DNA of 64,000 bases, taken from NCBI RefSeq assembly GCF_010499245.1, contig NZ_JAAGOW010000001.1, forward strand, positions 2,542,001-2,606,000, given 5' to 3'. Shown piece after piece: positions 36,506 through 45,259 of the stretch (its first letter is position 1; each line of letters begins with the position of its first letter). The notes under the pieces are model-generated. The model saw only the letters and a list, made by a program, of their open reading frames with translations. It searched no databases and was not told where the DNA came from. A program made the translations under genes and the position numbers. The stretch comes from Variovorax sp. WS11 (GTDB taxonomy: Bacteria > Pseudomonadota > Gammaproteobacteria > Burkholderiales > Burkholderiaceae_C).

Positions 36506-37040
36506 ATGGGCAACAAACTGTACGTCGGCAACCTGCCCTATTCGGCACGCGACGGTGATCTTGAGCACGCATTCAGCCAGTTCGGCACGGTGACGAGCGC
36601 CAAGGTCATGATGGAGCGCGACTCCAGCCCGCCACGTTCCAAGGGTTTCGGATTCGTTGAAATGGGCAGCGACGCGGAAGCGCAAGCGGCCATCAAGGGC
36701 ATGAACGGCCAGGACATGGGTGGTCGCAGCGTCGTCGTGAACGAAGCGCGCCCCATGGAAGCGCGCCCACCGCGTAGCGGCGGTTACAGTGGTGGTGGCG
36801 GCGGTGGCTGCGGCGGCGGTGGTGGTGGCGGCTACGGCGGTGGTGGCGGCGGCGGTCGCAGCGGCGGTGGCGGCTACGGCGGCGGTGGCCGGAGTGGTGG
36901 TGGCGGCTACGGCGGCGGCGGGTGGCGGTGGCGACGGCGGTTTCCGCAGCCCCTACGGCGCCGGCCCGCGCGGCGGCGGCCGCAGTGGTGGTGGTGGCGG
37001 CGGTGGCTATGGCGGTGGCGGCGGCAACAGCGGCTACTGA
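36506..37040 (+). pseudogene. Glycine-rich RRM RNA-binding protein (apparent frameshift in Gly tail)
   Basis: An RNA recognition motif fills residues 1-80 (RNP2 KLYVGNLPY, RNP1 KGFGFVEM), followed by a Gly/Tyr/Arg-rich tail, as in cold-inducible RRM proteins. AGGAG precedes the ATG at 36506 by seven bases. In frame, the tail turns into WRWRRRFPQPL, while the next frame continues GGGGDGGFRSPYGAGPRGGG...GGNSGY and stops at 37040. One base is apparently missing around 36915-36925. The restored protein is about 178 residues. The loss may be real or a base-calling error. Confidence 0.75.
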
Positions 37041-37060
37041 TTCGCACCCTGCACAGACTG

Positions 37061-37088
37061 AAAAGGCTCCCGAGGGAGCCTTTTTTCG
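37061..37088 (+). terminator. Terminator of the RRM gene
   Basis: AAAAGGCTCCC-GA-GGGAGCCTTTTTT is a textbook intrinsic terminator 20 bp past the stop. It can also serve the convergent SDR gene in reverse. Confidence 0.85.
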
Positions 37089-37124
37089 TTGAGGGCGCGG
37101 CCCACTCGTCACCGGCGCCGGGAC

Positions 37125-37898
37125 TTATCCGTTGCGCCGTTGCTTTCGCCCGCGGCCCTGGACCGCGATATCGAACAAGTCATTGGGCAACGCCCGCATG
37201 AGCTTGGCCACCACGCCCATCTGCCAGGGAATCACGCGGTAGCTGGCGCCGGCCTCGATCGCGCGAAAGGCGCGATCGGCAAACGCCTCGGGCTGCAACA
37301 GGAAGGGCATGCCGTAGCGGTTGCCCCGGGTGAGCGGCGTATCGACGTAGCCGGGCAACAGCGTGACCACCTTGACGCCGCTGGCGCGCAGCTCGCCGCG
37401 CAGGCTCTCGCAATAAGCCACCACGCCGGCCTTGCTGGCGCAGTAGGCGCCATGGCCGGGCAGGCCCCGGATGGCCGCGACGCTCGCGATGCCCACCAGC
37501 CGCCCTCTGCCCCGCGCGCGCATCGCGGCGACAAAAGGATGGAAGGTGGCGGCCAGGCCTACGTTGTTGATGGCCAGCGTCTCGGCCAGCACGTCGAGAT
37601 CGCCGCGTTCTTCGGTGTCGATGCCCACGCTGATGCCGGCGTTCGCAATGACCACGTCCGGAACTCCCTGGCGCTCGATGCAGGCGGCGCCCGCCCCCAC
37701 GATGCTGTCGATCTGCGCCACGTCGGCGCCATAGACCTGGACATCGCCGGCGCCGATGCCGCGGGAGGCGGCCCAGGCCTCGATCTCGGCGGTCCGCCGC
37801 GCCGCCAGCGCGAGCCGGTAGCCTGCCTCGTGGAAGCGCGCCGCCAGCGCCTGGCCGATGCCGCTCGATGCGCCGGTGACGAAGGCCAGCGGCTTCAA
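37125..37898 (-). CDS. Short-chain dehydrogenase/reductase
   Basis: This 257-residue NAD(P)-dependent oxidoreductase has the Rossmann motif VTGASSGIGQAL, the NNAG equivalent VIANAGISVG, and the catalytic Ser in IASVAAIRG followed by YCASKAG (Tyr and Lys). The start is the TTG at 37898, overlapping the lptC stop (GTTGA), so it is translationally coupled to lptC. It occupies the place where lptA-lptB usually follow lptC. The substrate is unknown. Confidence 0.88.
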   Translation of the reverse strand: MKPLAFVTGASSGIGQALAARFHEAGYRLALAARRTAEIEAWAASRGIGAGDVQVYGADVAQIDSIVGAGAACIERQGVPDVVIANAGISVGIDTEERGDLDVLAETLAINNVGLAATFHPFVAAMRARGRGRLVGIASVAAIRGLPGHGAYCASKAGVVAYCESLRGELRASGVKVVTLLPGYVDTPLTRGNRYGMPFLLQPEAFADRAFRAIEAGASYRVIPWQMGVVAKLMRALPNDLFDIAVQGRGRKQRRNG

Positions 37899-38536
37899 CG
37901 CTTGGTCCCAGGCGTGGACGGCATCAGCATCCCCCGCACGCGGCCGTGCAGATTGGCCACGCCCGAGAGGTTGTCGTAGTCCATCGAATCGGCGGTGAAC
38001 TGGTCCGAGCCGCGAATCAGGGTGACGGGCTTGTGCGACTTGACCCGCTCGGTGTCGAGAAAGGCATGCAGGAACTCGCCGCGGAACTCCAGCCGAGGCA
38101 TCAACTTGCCGTCCGCCGTGGTGGCCGCTTCGCGCACCACGATCGCGTTGCCGAAGAGCTGGACCTCGCTGCCGTCGGCATTCGACAAGCCGCGCTTGGC
38201 GGTGGCGCGCGTGGTCAGGCCTTCCGGCGACACGGAGCGCAGGCGCACCTGGTCCACCTCCATCGTGTCGGTGTCCGGATAGTGCCGGCCCTCGGTGCCG
38301 AACAGCTCGCTGCGCAGCTCGCCGCTGGGCAGGAAGTTCTTGATCACGAAGTCGCGCATGAAGTAGTCGGGCTCGTGCTTGGGTGCTTCCTTGGGCACCG
38401 GCTCGAGCAGCTTCGGAGCATTGCGCACCAGCCAGTAGGTGCCCAGTGCGAGCACCGCCGTCAGGATGATCGGCAGGTAGATCGTGACCCGGTCGAAGGC
38501 GTCGCGCAGCGCGTTCCAGGCCGCCTTTGCCCTCAT
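37895..38536 (-). CDS. lptC: LPS export ABC transporter periplasmic protein LptC
   Basis: LptC is the bitopic inner-membrane component that passes LPS from LptBFG to LptA. The 213-residue protein has one N-terminal membrane helix (VTIYLPIILTAVLALGTYWL) and a periplasmic beta-jellyroll (YFMRDFVIKNFLPSGEL, VQLFGNAIVVREA, FTADSMDYDN). The start overlaps the kdsC stop (ATGA). Confidence 0.9.
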   Translation of the reverse strand: MRAKAAWNALRDAFDRVTIYLPIILTAVLALGTYWLVRNAPKLLEPVPKEAPKHEPDYFMRDFVIKNFLPSGELRSELFGTEGRHYPDTDTMEVDQVRLRSVSPEGLTTRATAKRGLSNADGSEVQLFGNAIVVREAATTADGKLMPRLEFRGEFLHAFLDTERVKSHKPVTLIRGSDQFTADSMDYDNLSGVANLHGRVRGMLMPSTPGTKR

Positions 38537-39081
38537 GCGGCGGGGCCTCGCGCAATGTCCAGCAGCCGGCGGTAGTGGCCGCCGGCCGTGAGCAGGAGAT
38601 CGCAGAATTCGCGCGCCGCGCCCTCTCCGCCGCGCGCGGAGGTCACATGATGCGCGACCGCGCGTACCTCGGCATGCGCATTTGCGGGCGCGGCGGCGAA
38701 GGCGACGCGCGTGAGCACCGGCAGGTCCGGCCAGTCGTCACCGATGGCGGCGGCTTGTGTCCATTCGAAGCCGAGCAGCGCGAGCATGGCCTGCGCGGCC
38801 GGCAGCTTGTCCTCGGTGCCGTAGCGCACATGCTCGATGCCCAGGGCCTGCAGGCGCAGGCGCAGCGGCTTGGAGTCGCGCCCCGTGATCACCGCCGGCG
38901 TGATTCCGGCCAGGCGCAGCAGCTTGAGGCCGTAGCCGTCGAGGATGCTGAAACGCTTGAGCGTTTCGCCGTGCTCGCTGAAATAGATGCCGCCATCCGT
39001 CAGCACGCCGTCGACGTCGAAGAAGGCGACACGGATGTCCTGCGCGGCGAGCAAGGTCTCCGCCGTGAATGGGAGCGCCAT
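38533..39081 (-). CDS. kdsC: 3-deoxy-D-manno-octulosonate 8-phosphate phosphatase
   Basis: KdsC dephosphorylates KDO-8-phosphate for LPS inner-core synthesis. The 182-residue HAD-family protein has the nucleophile motif FFDVDGVLTDGGIY, ITGRDS, and IGDDWPDLPVL. The ATG at 39081 overlaps the kdsD stop as TGATG. Confidence 0.93.
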   Translation of the reverse strand: MALPFTAETLLAAQDIRVAFFDVDGVLTDGGIYFSEHGETLKRFSILDGYGLKLLRLAGITPAVITGRDSKPLRLRLQALGIEHVRYGTEDKLPAAQAMLALLGFEWTQAAAIGDDWPDLPVLTRVAFAAAPANAHAEVRAVAHHVTSARGGEGAAREFCDLLLTAGGHYRRLLDIARGPAA

Positions 39082-40082
39082 CAGATGACTTTCGCGCGCA
39101 TCAGGTCGTTGATGGTGAGCGCGCCGATCAGCACGCCCGCCGCATCGACCACCAGCACGCTGGTGATCCTGTGCTGCTCCATCAGCTCGGCCGCCTCCGC
39201 CGCCAGCGCATCGGCGCGCAGCGTGCGCGGGCCGGGGTGCATCACGTCGGCCGCGGTCAGGGCGCGCAGGTCCGCACCGGTCTCGATCTGGCGGCGCAGA
39301 TCGCCGTCGGTGAAGATGCCGATCGCGCGGCCCTCGCGATCGACGATCGCGGTGGCGCCCAGGCCTTTGGAGCTCATCTCCCGCATCAGCTCGCTGAAGC
39401 TGGCATCGGGTCCCACCCGCGGCACGGCGTCGCCGGAACGCATGACGTCGCTGACATGGGTGAGCAGCTTGCGGCCCAGGGCGCCGCCGGGATGCGAGCG
39501 CGCGAAATCCTCGGTGCCGAAGCCGCGCGCATCGAGCAGCGCGACCGCCAGGGCGTCGCCCATGGCCATCTGCGCGGTGGTGCTGGCGGTGGGCGCGAGG
39601 TTGAGCGGGCAGGCCTCTTTCTCGACGCCGCCGTCGAGCACGATGTCGGCATGGCGGGCGAGCGTGGAGTCGGTGCGGCCGGTGATCGCGATCAGCGGCA
39701 CGCCCTGCCGCTTGACGACCGGCAGGATCACCGTGAGCTCGTCGACCTCGCCGCTGTTGGAGATGGCGAGCACCAGGTCGACCGGCTTGATCATGCCGAG
39801 ATCGCCATGGCTGGCCTCGGCCGGGTGCACGAACATCGCAGGCGTGCCGGTGGAGGCCAGCGTGGCGGCGATCTTGCGGCCCACATGGCCGCTCTTGCCC
39901 ATGCCCATGACAACCACGCGGCCGCGCACTTCCAGGATCTTCTGCACGGCCTCCACGAAGCTCGCGCCAATGCGCTGCTTGAGGCCGAGCACGGCCTCGG
40001 CCTCGATGTCGAAAGTGGTGCGGGCCCGCGCGAGCATCGCGTCGGAGGAGGCCTGAAGGGCCGGGTCGGGGCTGGAGCGCAT
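39081..40082 (-). CDS. kdsD: D-arabinose 5-phosphate isomerase
   Basis: KdsD interconverts ribulose-5-phosphate and arabinose-5-phosphate, the first step to KDO. The 333-residue protein has a SIS sugar-isomerase domain (VVVMGMGKSGHVGRKIA, HPAEASHGDLGM, ISNSGEVDEL) and two C-terminal CBS domains (DVMRSGDAVPRV..., DVMHPGPRTLRA...). It begins the kdsD-kdsC-lptC-SDR operon and diverges from the antiporter gene across 67 bp. Confidence 0.94.
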   Translation of the reverse strand: MRSSPDPALQASSDAMLARARTTFDIEAEAVLGLKQRIGASFVEAVQKILEVRGRVVVMGMGKSGHVGRKIAATLASTGTPAMFVHPAEASHGDLGMIKPVDLVLAISNSGEVDELTVILPVVKRQGVPLIAITGRTDSTLARHADIVLDGGVEKEACPLNLAPTASTTAQMAMGDALAVALLDARGFGTEDFARSHPGGALGRKLLTHVSDVMRSGDAVPRVGPDASFSELMREMSSKGLGATAIVDREGRAIGIFTDGDLRRQIETGADLRALTAADVMHPGPRTLRADALAAEAAELMEQHRITSVLVVDAAGVLIGALTINDLMRAKVI

Positions 40083-40149
40083 CGCGGGATTTTATCGGCC
40101 GGGCATGATCTCGCCCGCGAATGGGGGTTCCATTCAGTAGCATCGGCCC

Positions 40150-42135
40150 ATGTCCTCCTTCGATCTCACGCTGATGTACCTGCTCGCGGCAGTGGTCGGC
40201 GTGGTCGCCTGCCGCTTCCTGCGCCTGCCGCCGATGCTGGGCTACCTGGGGGCGGGTGTGCTCATCGGGCCCCATGCGCTGGCTCTGGCCCAGGACGCGG
40301 AGGGCATCCGGCACCTGGGCGAGTTCGGCGTCGTCTTCCTGATGTTCGTGATCGGGCTGGAGTTCAGCCTGCCCAAACTGCGCGCAATGCGCAAGCATGT
40401 GTTCGGTCTGGGGCTGCTGCAGGTCATGCTAACCATGGCGATCGCGACCCTGGGCGGGCTGCTGCTGGCCTCGTGGCTGCCGCCCGACTGGCAGCTGGGG
40501 TGGCAGACGGCGCTGGCGCTCTCGGGCGCGCTCACCATGAGCAGCACGGCGATCGTGGTGAAGTTGATGGCCGAACGGCTGGAGCTCGAGAGCGAGCACG
40601 GCAAGCGCGTGATGGGCGTGCTGCTGTTCCAGGACTTGGCCGTGGTGCCCTTGCTGGTGCTGATCCCGGCGCTGGGCGCACCCCCGGAGGCCATGCTGAA
40701 GGCGCTAGCCATCGCGTGGCTGAAGGCCAGCTTCCTGGTGGGGGTGTTGCTCTACGGCGGGCCGCGGGTGATGCGCTGGTGGCTGACGCTGGTTGCGCGA
40801 CGGCGCAGCGAGGAGCTCTTCATGCTCAACCTGCTGCTGGTCACGCTGGGCCTGGCCTGGCTGACGGAGCTCGCGGGGCTGAGCCTGGCGCTCGGGGCCT
40901 TCGTGGCCGGCATGCTGGTCTCGGAGACCGAGTTCAAGCATCAGGTGGAGACCGACATCCGGCCCTTCCACGACCTGCTGCTGGGGTTGTTCTTCATCTC
41001 CATCGGGATGTCGCTCGACTGGCACATCGTGGTCGAGCGCTGGGCGCTGGTCGGCGTCCTGCTGCTGCTGCCGCTGGCTTTCAAGCTGGTGCTGGTCACA
41101 CTGCTGGCGCGATTGCTGGGGGCGACGGCCGGTGTGTCGCTGCGCACCGGGCTGTACCTGGCGCAGGCGGGGGAGTTCGGTTTCGTGCTGCTGAGTCTCG
41201 CGCAGGGGCGGGATCTGCTGCCGGCCTGGCTCGCGAACCCGGTACTGGCTTCGATGGTGCTATCGATGCTGGCGACGCCCTTCATCGTCCTGTACAGCAA
41301 CCGCATCGTGCGCAAGCTGGTGGCCAGCGACTGGCTGCAGCAGTCGCTGCAGATGACCTCGATTGCGCGCAAGACCATCAACACGGCCCAACACGTGATC
41401 ATCTGCGGCTACGGACGCTGCGGGCAGAACCTGGCGCGCATGCTCGAGCGCGAGGGCATCCCCTACCTGGCGCTGGACCTGGACCCCGACCGCGTGCACC
41501 AGGCGGCCGCGGCCGGCGACTCGGTGGTGTTCGGTGACGCGGCGCGGCTGCAGGCGCTGATGGCGGCCGGCTTGGCGCGTGCCAGCGCGGTGGTCGTGAC
41601 CTACCTCGACACTCCCGGCGCACTCAAGGTGCTGGCCAACACGCGGGCGCATGCGCCGCAAGTGCCGGTGATCGTGCGCACCAAGGACGACCGCGAGCTG
41701 GAGAAGCTGCAGGCCGCCGGTGCGACCGAGGTGGTGCCGGAGGCGATCGAGGGCTCTCTCATGCTCGCCAGCCACGCCCTGGCGCTGGTCGGCGTGCCGA
41801 TGCGGCGCGTGATCCGCGTGGTGCAGGACCAACGGGATGCCCGCTACAACCTGCTGCGCGGCTACTTCCACGGCGCCGACGACGACAACGCCGACGAGCT
41901 CGACCACGAGCGGCTCAACAGCTACACGCTCACGGCCGACGCGCAGGCGGTGGGCCGGCCGCTGGACCAGCGGGCGCTGGAGGCCGTGGGCGTGCGGGTG
42001 GCCGGCCTGCGCCGGCACAACGGCAAGGCCGCGGCGGTGAGCGACGACGTGGTGCTGGCGGACGGGGACACGCTGGTCCTCTCGGGCAAGCCCGGCGCGC
42101 TCGCCATCGCCATCGAGTTGCTGCACAAGGGCTGA
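40150..42135 (+). CDS. CPA2-family monovalent cation:proton antiporter with RCK domains
   Basis: This 661-residue inner-membrane protein of the KefB/KefC/YbaL class has about 12-13 helices over residues 1-390 (GYLGAGVLIGPHALAL, LMFVIGLEFSLPKLR), then an RCK_N domain (VIICGYGRCGQNLARML, DPDRVHQAAAAGDSVVFGDA) and an RCK_C domain near the end. It exchanges K+ or Na+ for H+, gated by ligand binding to the RCK part. No glutathione-sensing KefF/KefG-type subunit is next to it. Confidence 0.88.
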   Translation: MSSFDLTLMYLLAAVVGVVACRFLRLPPMLGYLGAGVLIGPHALALAQDAEGIRHLGEFGVVFLMFVIGLEFSLPKLRAMRKHVFGLGLLQVMLTMAIATLGGLLLASWLPPDWQLGWQTALALSGALTMSSTAIVVKLMAERLELESEHGKRVMGVLLFQDLAVVPLLVLIPALGAPPEAMLKALAIAWLKASFLVGVLLYGGPRVMRWWLTLVARRRSEELFMLNLLLVTLGLAWLTELAGLSLALGAFVAGMLVSETEFKHQVETDIRPFHDLLLGLFFISIGMSLDWHIVVERWALVGVLLLLPLAFKLVLVTLLARLLGATAGVSLRTGLYLAQAGEFGFVLLSLAQGRDLLPAWLANPVLASMVLSMLATPFIVLYSNRIVRKLVASDWLQQSLQMTSIARKTINTAQHVIICGYGRCGQNLARMLEREGIPYLALDLDPDRVHQAAAAGDSVVFGDAARLQALMAAGLARASAVVVTYLDTPGALKVLANTRAHAPQVPVIVRTKDDRELEKLQAAGATEVVPEAIEGSLMLASHALALVGVPMRRVIRVVQDQRDARYNLLRGYFHGADDDNADELDHERLNSYTLTADAQAVGRPLDQRALEAVGVRVAGLRRHNGKAAAVSDDVVLADGDTLVLSGKPGALAIAIELLHKG

Positions 42136-42153
42136 GCCCCCGCGCAACGGGGC

Positions 42154-43137
42154 TCAGTTGGCGAGGCTCGGGTTGCGCTTCTCCTCGTCGATCTGCTGCT
42201 GGCGCCGCACCGCGTCGCACTGGGCGTGGGCCCTGTTCTCGGGCTTGGCGCATTGAGCGACCATGCAGCGCGAGCGGCCGAAGAAGCCTTGACTCGCACA
42301 TGCCGCCTCGGGGCTGGGCGGCGCGACCGGTTCGGCCGGCGCCGCGGCGGCGACCGCTGCAGGCGTCGGCGCTGGCTGGGGTGCGGGCGTCGGCGCGGCC
42401 GGCGGAGCCTTGCGCGGCTTGGGCGCGGCGGCGACCACAGCCTTGGGCGCGGCAGCGGCCGGAGCCTTCGGCGCAGCAGCGGCCGCGGGCTTCGCCGGGG
42501 CTTCGGCCTTGGCGGATGGCGGGGCTGATGCGGGCGGCTCGGCGATGGCCGTCGCCTGGGGCGCTGGAGCGGGCTCTTCAGCCGGGGCCGGTGCGCTCTG
42601 GGCAGGCGGCGCCGGCTGGGGGGCCGGAGTGGGCGACACCGCCTCACGCGCGGGAGCCGGCGGCGCCATGGCGACCGCTCCCGCCGCGGCAGGTGTCTGG
42701 CTCACGGCCGGCGTCATGGTGTCGCGCGGGCTCTGCATGTACCAGGCGCCCGCAGCGAGTACGACAAACAGCAGGGCCCCGCCCCACAGCGCCCGAGATC
42801 GGCGCCGTGCCGTCGGGGCGGAGAGCGCGGCGGGACGCGATGCCGCCTTCGGCGCTCGAACCGCGTGCGGAGACGGTGGCAAGGGGGCAGGGCGAGTTGG
42901 CACCCGCGGTGGCGGGGCGGGCGAACGACCGATCGCCACGGTTGTTTCATCGGCGGCGGATGAAGACCTCTTCTCCAGGGCCTCGGGCAGCGGCATCCGC
43001 TGCGTGATCGGCCACCCGGCGGGCGCAACCCGGTCGTTCGCGGCGACAGCAACGGCCACCAGCCGATGGCCGCAGCCCTTGCAGAACTTGGCGCCGTCGC
43101 GATTCTGCGTCCCGCAGGACGCGCACTCCACAGCCAT
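42154..43137 (-). CDS. Zinc-ribbon, Ala/Pro-rich single-pass membrane protein
   Basis: The 327-residue protein opens with a zinc ribbon (CASCGTQNRDGAKFCKGCG, residues 5-23). One membrane helix (ALWGGALLFVVLAAGAWYM, about residues 118-136) and a long Ala/Pro/Lys-rich stretch follow, then a C-terminal segment with four Cys (ACASQGFFGRSRCMVAQC...AQCDAV). I do not recognise the family. A cytosolic ribbon with an extracytoplasmic Pro-rich arm is the likely topology. It follows the cNMP-binding gene by 80 bp on the same strand. Confidence 0.75.
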   Translation of the reverse strand: MAVECASCGTQNRDGAKFCKGCGHRLVAVAVAANDRVAPAGWPITQRMPLPEALEKRSSSAADETTVAIGRSPAPPPRVPTRPAPLPPSPHAVRAPKAASRPAALSAPTARRRSRALWGGALLFVVLAAGAWYMQSPRDTMTPAVSQTPAAAGAVAMAPPAPAREAVSPTPAPQPAPPAQSAPAPAEEPAPAPQATAIAEPPASAPPSAKAEAPAKPAAAAAPKAPAAAAPKAVVAAAPKPRKAPPAAPTPAPQPAPTPAAVAAAAPAEPVAPPSPEAACASQGFFGRSRCMVAQCAKPENRAHAQCDAVRRQQQIDEEKRNPSLAN

Positions 43138-43217
43138 CTTGGAAGCCCCTCAATCTGTACGCATCACCCTCCAAGCGGCGGAGGATGGTGGTCGACGCAC
43201 TCGTCAGGCCGAGGGCT

Positions 43218-43685
43218 TCAGGTCACCGCCACGCGCTTGGGCTTGTTGACCATTCTCTTCGCAATCACCGCGCCCAAGGCCATCGAGAGCTCCAGGGTCA
43301 GGGCAGGCTGGCGGTTCGACATCTCGGCAAAGCGGATGGCCGTGAGCCGCCAGACGCGCGCCGCGCCCGTGGCCACCACGTTCGCCGAGCGCGGGAGCCT
43401 GGAGAAGAAGGCGCCTTCGCCCACCACCGAACCGGGATTGAGGATGGCGAGCCGCATTTGCCCCTGGCTGCCGATCAGATGCACGCTGAGTGCGCCGCGC
43501 TCGATGAAGAAGAGCGTGCGGTCGTGGGCGCCCTGGTCGATCAGCACCTGGCCTGCGTTGAGGTCGTAGGGCTGCAGATAACCGGCGAACATCTCCCACT
43601 GCTGGGCATTGAAGGCCGGAGCGAACGCGTCGTAGCTGGTGTTCTGTGCGACGGCGCGGCAAAGATCCTGGATGCTCGAAGACAT
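43218..43685 (-). CDS. Stand-alone cyclic-nucleotide-binding domain protein
   Basis: This 155-residue protein is a single Crp/Fnr-type beta-roll (VLIDQGAHDRTLFFIERGALSV, then a phosphate-binding-cassette-like GEGAFFSRLPRSANV). It ends without a helix-turn-helix, so it cannot act as a conventional Crp regulator. It may sense a nucleotide and act through a partner. The neighbouring zinc-ribbon membrane protein is a candidate, by position only. Confidence 0.8.
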   Translation of the reverse strand: MSSSIQDLCRAVAQNTSYDAFAPAFNAQQWEMFAGYLQPYDLNAGQVLIDQGAHDRTLFFIERGALSVHLIGSQGQMRLAILNPGSVVGEGAFFSRLPRSANVVATGAARVWRLTAIRFAEMSNRQPALTLELSMALGAVIAKRMVNKPKRVAVT

Positions 43686-43780
43686 GTTGATTCACCCTGC
43701 TGTGCGTGCGTGCCGGAACGCAGTATCGACGATTGCGTCAGATTGCAGTGACAGAAGTCACATCTACTAACGCTTTCTGT

Positions 43781-45187
43781 CTACTTTCCGATACAAAACC
43801 GGGAAAAAATCACACCCAGCAGGTCGTCCGCGCCGAATTCGCCCGTGATTTCGTTGAGCGCGTTCTGCGCCAGGCGCAGCTCCTCCGCCAGCAGATCGAG
43901 GGACTGTGCGCGGGCCGCCAGGTGTTCGGCGGCCATCGCGAGATGCTCCTCGACGCGCAACAGCGCCTGCACATGGCGCGCCCGCGCCAGGTAGACGCCT
44001 TCCGGCACCGCCTGCCAGCCGGCCACCTCGAGCAGGCGCTGGCGCAGCGCCTCGATCCCGAAGCCGGTCCTGGCGGACAGGCTGATGCCCGCGGCCGGCG
44101 CCGCCGATGGGGCTGCGTCCTGCTTGCTCCAGACGTCGAGCACCGGCACGCCGGCGGGCAGTTTCTCGCTCAGCAGCCGCAGGATCTCCGCATCGGCCTG
44201 CGCGTAGTCGGCGCCGGCCACGCGCGTCAGGTCGTGCAGGAACAGCACGGCGTCGGCTCCTTCGATCTGGCCCCAGGCGCGCGCGACCCCGATCTGCTCC
44301 ACCAGATCCGTGCTGTCGCGCAAGCCGGCGGTGTCGACCACATGCAGGGGCACGCCGTGGATCTGGATGGTCTGCGACACCACGTCGCGCGTGGTGCCCG
44401 GGATCGGGCTCACGATGGCGAGCTCGGCGCCGGCCAGAGCGTTGAGCAACGAGCTCTTGCCTGCGTTGGGCTGGCCGGCGATGACCACCTTGATGCCTTC
44501 GCGCAACAGCGCGCCCTGGCGCGCACGCAGTTGCACCGCGCCCAGCTGCGCCTGCAGGGCGACGAGCTGGCCCTCGGCATCGGCCTTCTGCAGGAAATCG
44601 ATCTCCTCCTCCGGGAAATCCAGCGTCGCCTCCACCAGCATGCGCAGGTGGATCAAGGCGTCGCGCAGCGTGTGGATCTCCTGCGAGAAGGCGCCCGACA
44701 GCGAGCGCCCGGCGCTGCGTGCCGCCGCCTCCGTGCTGGCGTCGATCAGGTCGGCGATGGCCTCGGCCTGGGCCAGATCGATCTTGCCGTTGAGAAAGGC
44801 GCGCTGGCTGAATTCCCCCGGCTCGGCCACGCGCAGGCCGGCCAGCCGGGGCCGGCCGGTGGCGGAGTCGTCTTCGGCGGCAGCTTCAAGGCAGCGTGCC
44901 AACAGCAGCTGGAGCACCACCGGCCCGCCGTGCGCCTGCAGCTCGAGCACGTCTTCACCGGTATAGGAATGCGGCGCCGGGAAGTGAATGGCCAAGCCAT
45001 GGTCGATGGCGCCGCCGCTGGCATCGCGAAAGGGCAGGTAGGTGGCCTCGCGCGGCTTGAGGCTGCGCCCACAGATCGCCGCGATCACGGGCGCCAGCCG
45101 CGCGCCAGAGACGCGCACGATCCCGACCGCTCCCCGGCCCGAGGCCGTGGCGATGGCGACGATGGGATCGGTGGTGCGCGCCAGCAT
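43781..45187 (-). CDS. mnmE: tRNA uridine-5-carboxymethylaminomethyl GTPase MnmE
   Basis: With MnmG it modifies U34 of several tRNAs. The 468-residue protein has the formyl-THF-binding N-domain ([20 protein letters not shown]), a G domain ([32 protein letters not shown]), and the conserved C-terminal FCIGK. The ATG at 45187 matches family starts. A TTG-rich upstream extension is unlikely. It lies downstream of yidC behind a terminator. Confidence 0.95.
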   Translation of the reverse strand: MLARTTDPIVAIATASGRGAVGIVRVSGARLAPVIAAICGRSLKPREATYLPFRDASGGAIDHGLAIHFPAPHSYTGEDVLELQAHGGPVVLQLLLARCLEAAAEDDSATGRPRLAGLRVAEPGEFSQRAFLNGKIDLAQAEAIADLIDASTEAAARSAGRSLSGAFSQEIHTLRDALIHLRMLVEATLDFPEEEIDFLQKADAEGQLVALQAQLGAVQLRARQGALLREGIKVVIAGQPNAGKSSLLNALAGAELAIVSPIPGTTRDVVSQTIQIHGVPLHVVDTAGLRDSTDLVEQIGVARAWGQIEGADAVLFLHDLTRVAGADYAQADAEILRLLSEKLPAGVPVLDVWSKQDAAPSAAPAAGISLSARTGFGIEALRQRLLEVAGWQAVPEGVYLARARHVQALLRVEEHLAMAAEHLAARAQSLDLLAEELRLAQNALNEITGEFGADDLLGVIFSRFCIGK

Positions 45188-45207
45188 GGATGAATGTCGA
45201 ATCTTCA

Positions 45208-45235
45208 AGAAGAAGGGCCGCATTCTGCGGCCCTT
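45208..45235 (-). terminator. Terminator between yidC and mnmE
   Basis: Minus strand AAGGGCCGCA-GAA-TGCGGCCCTT is followed by CTTCTTG. The T-run is imperfect, so partial read-through into mnmE is plausible. Confidence 0.6.
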
Positions 45236-45259
45236 GCTCGAGACGGGTGCGTTCGCCCG

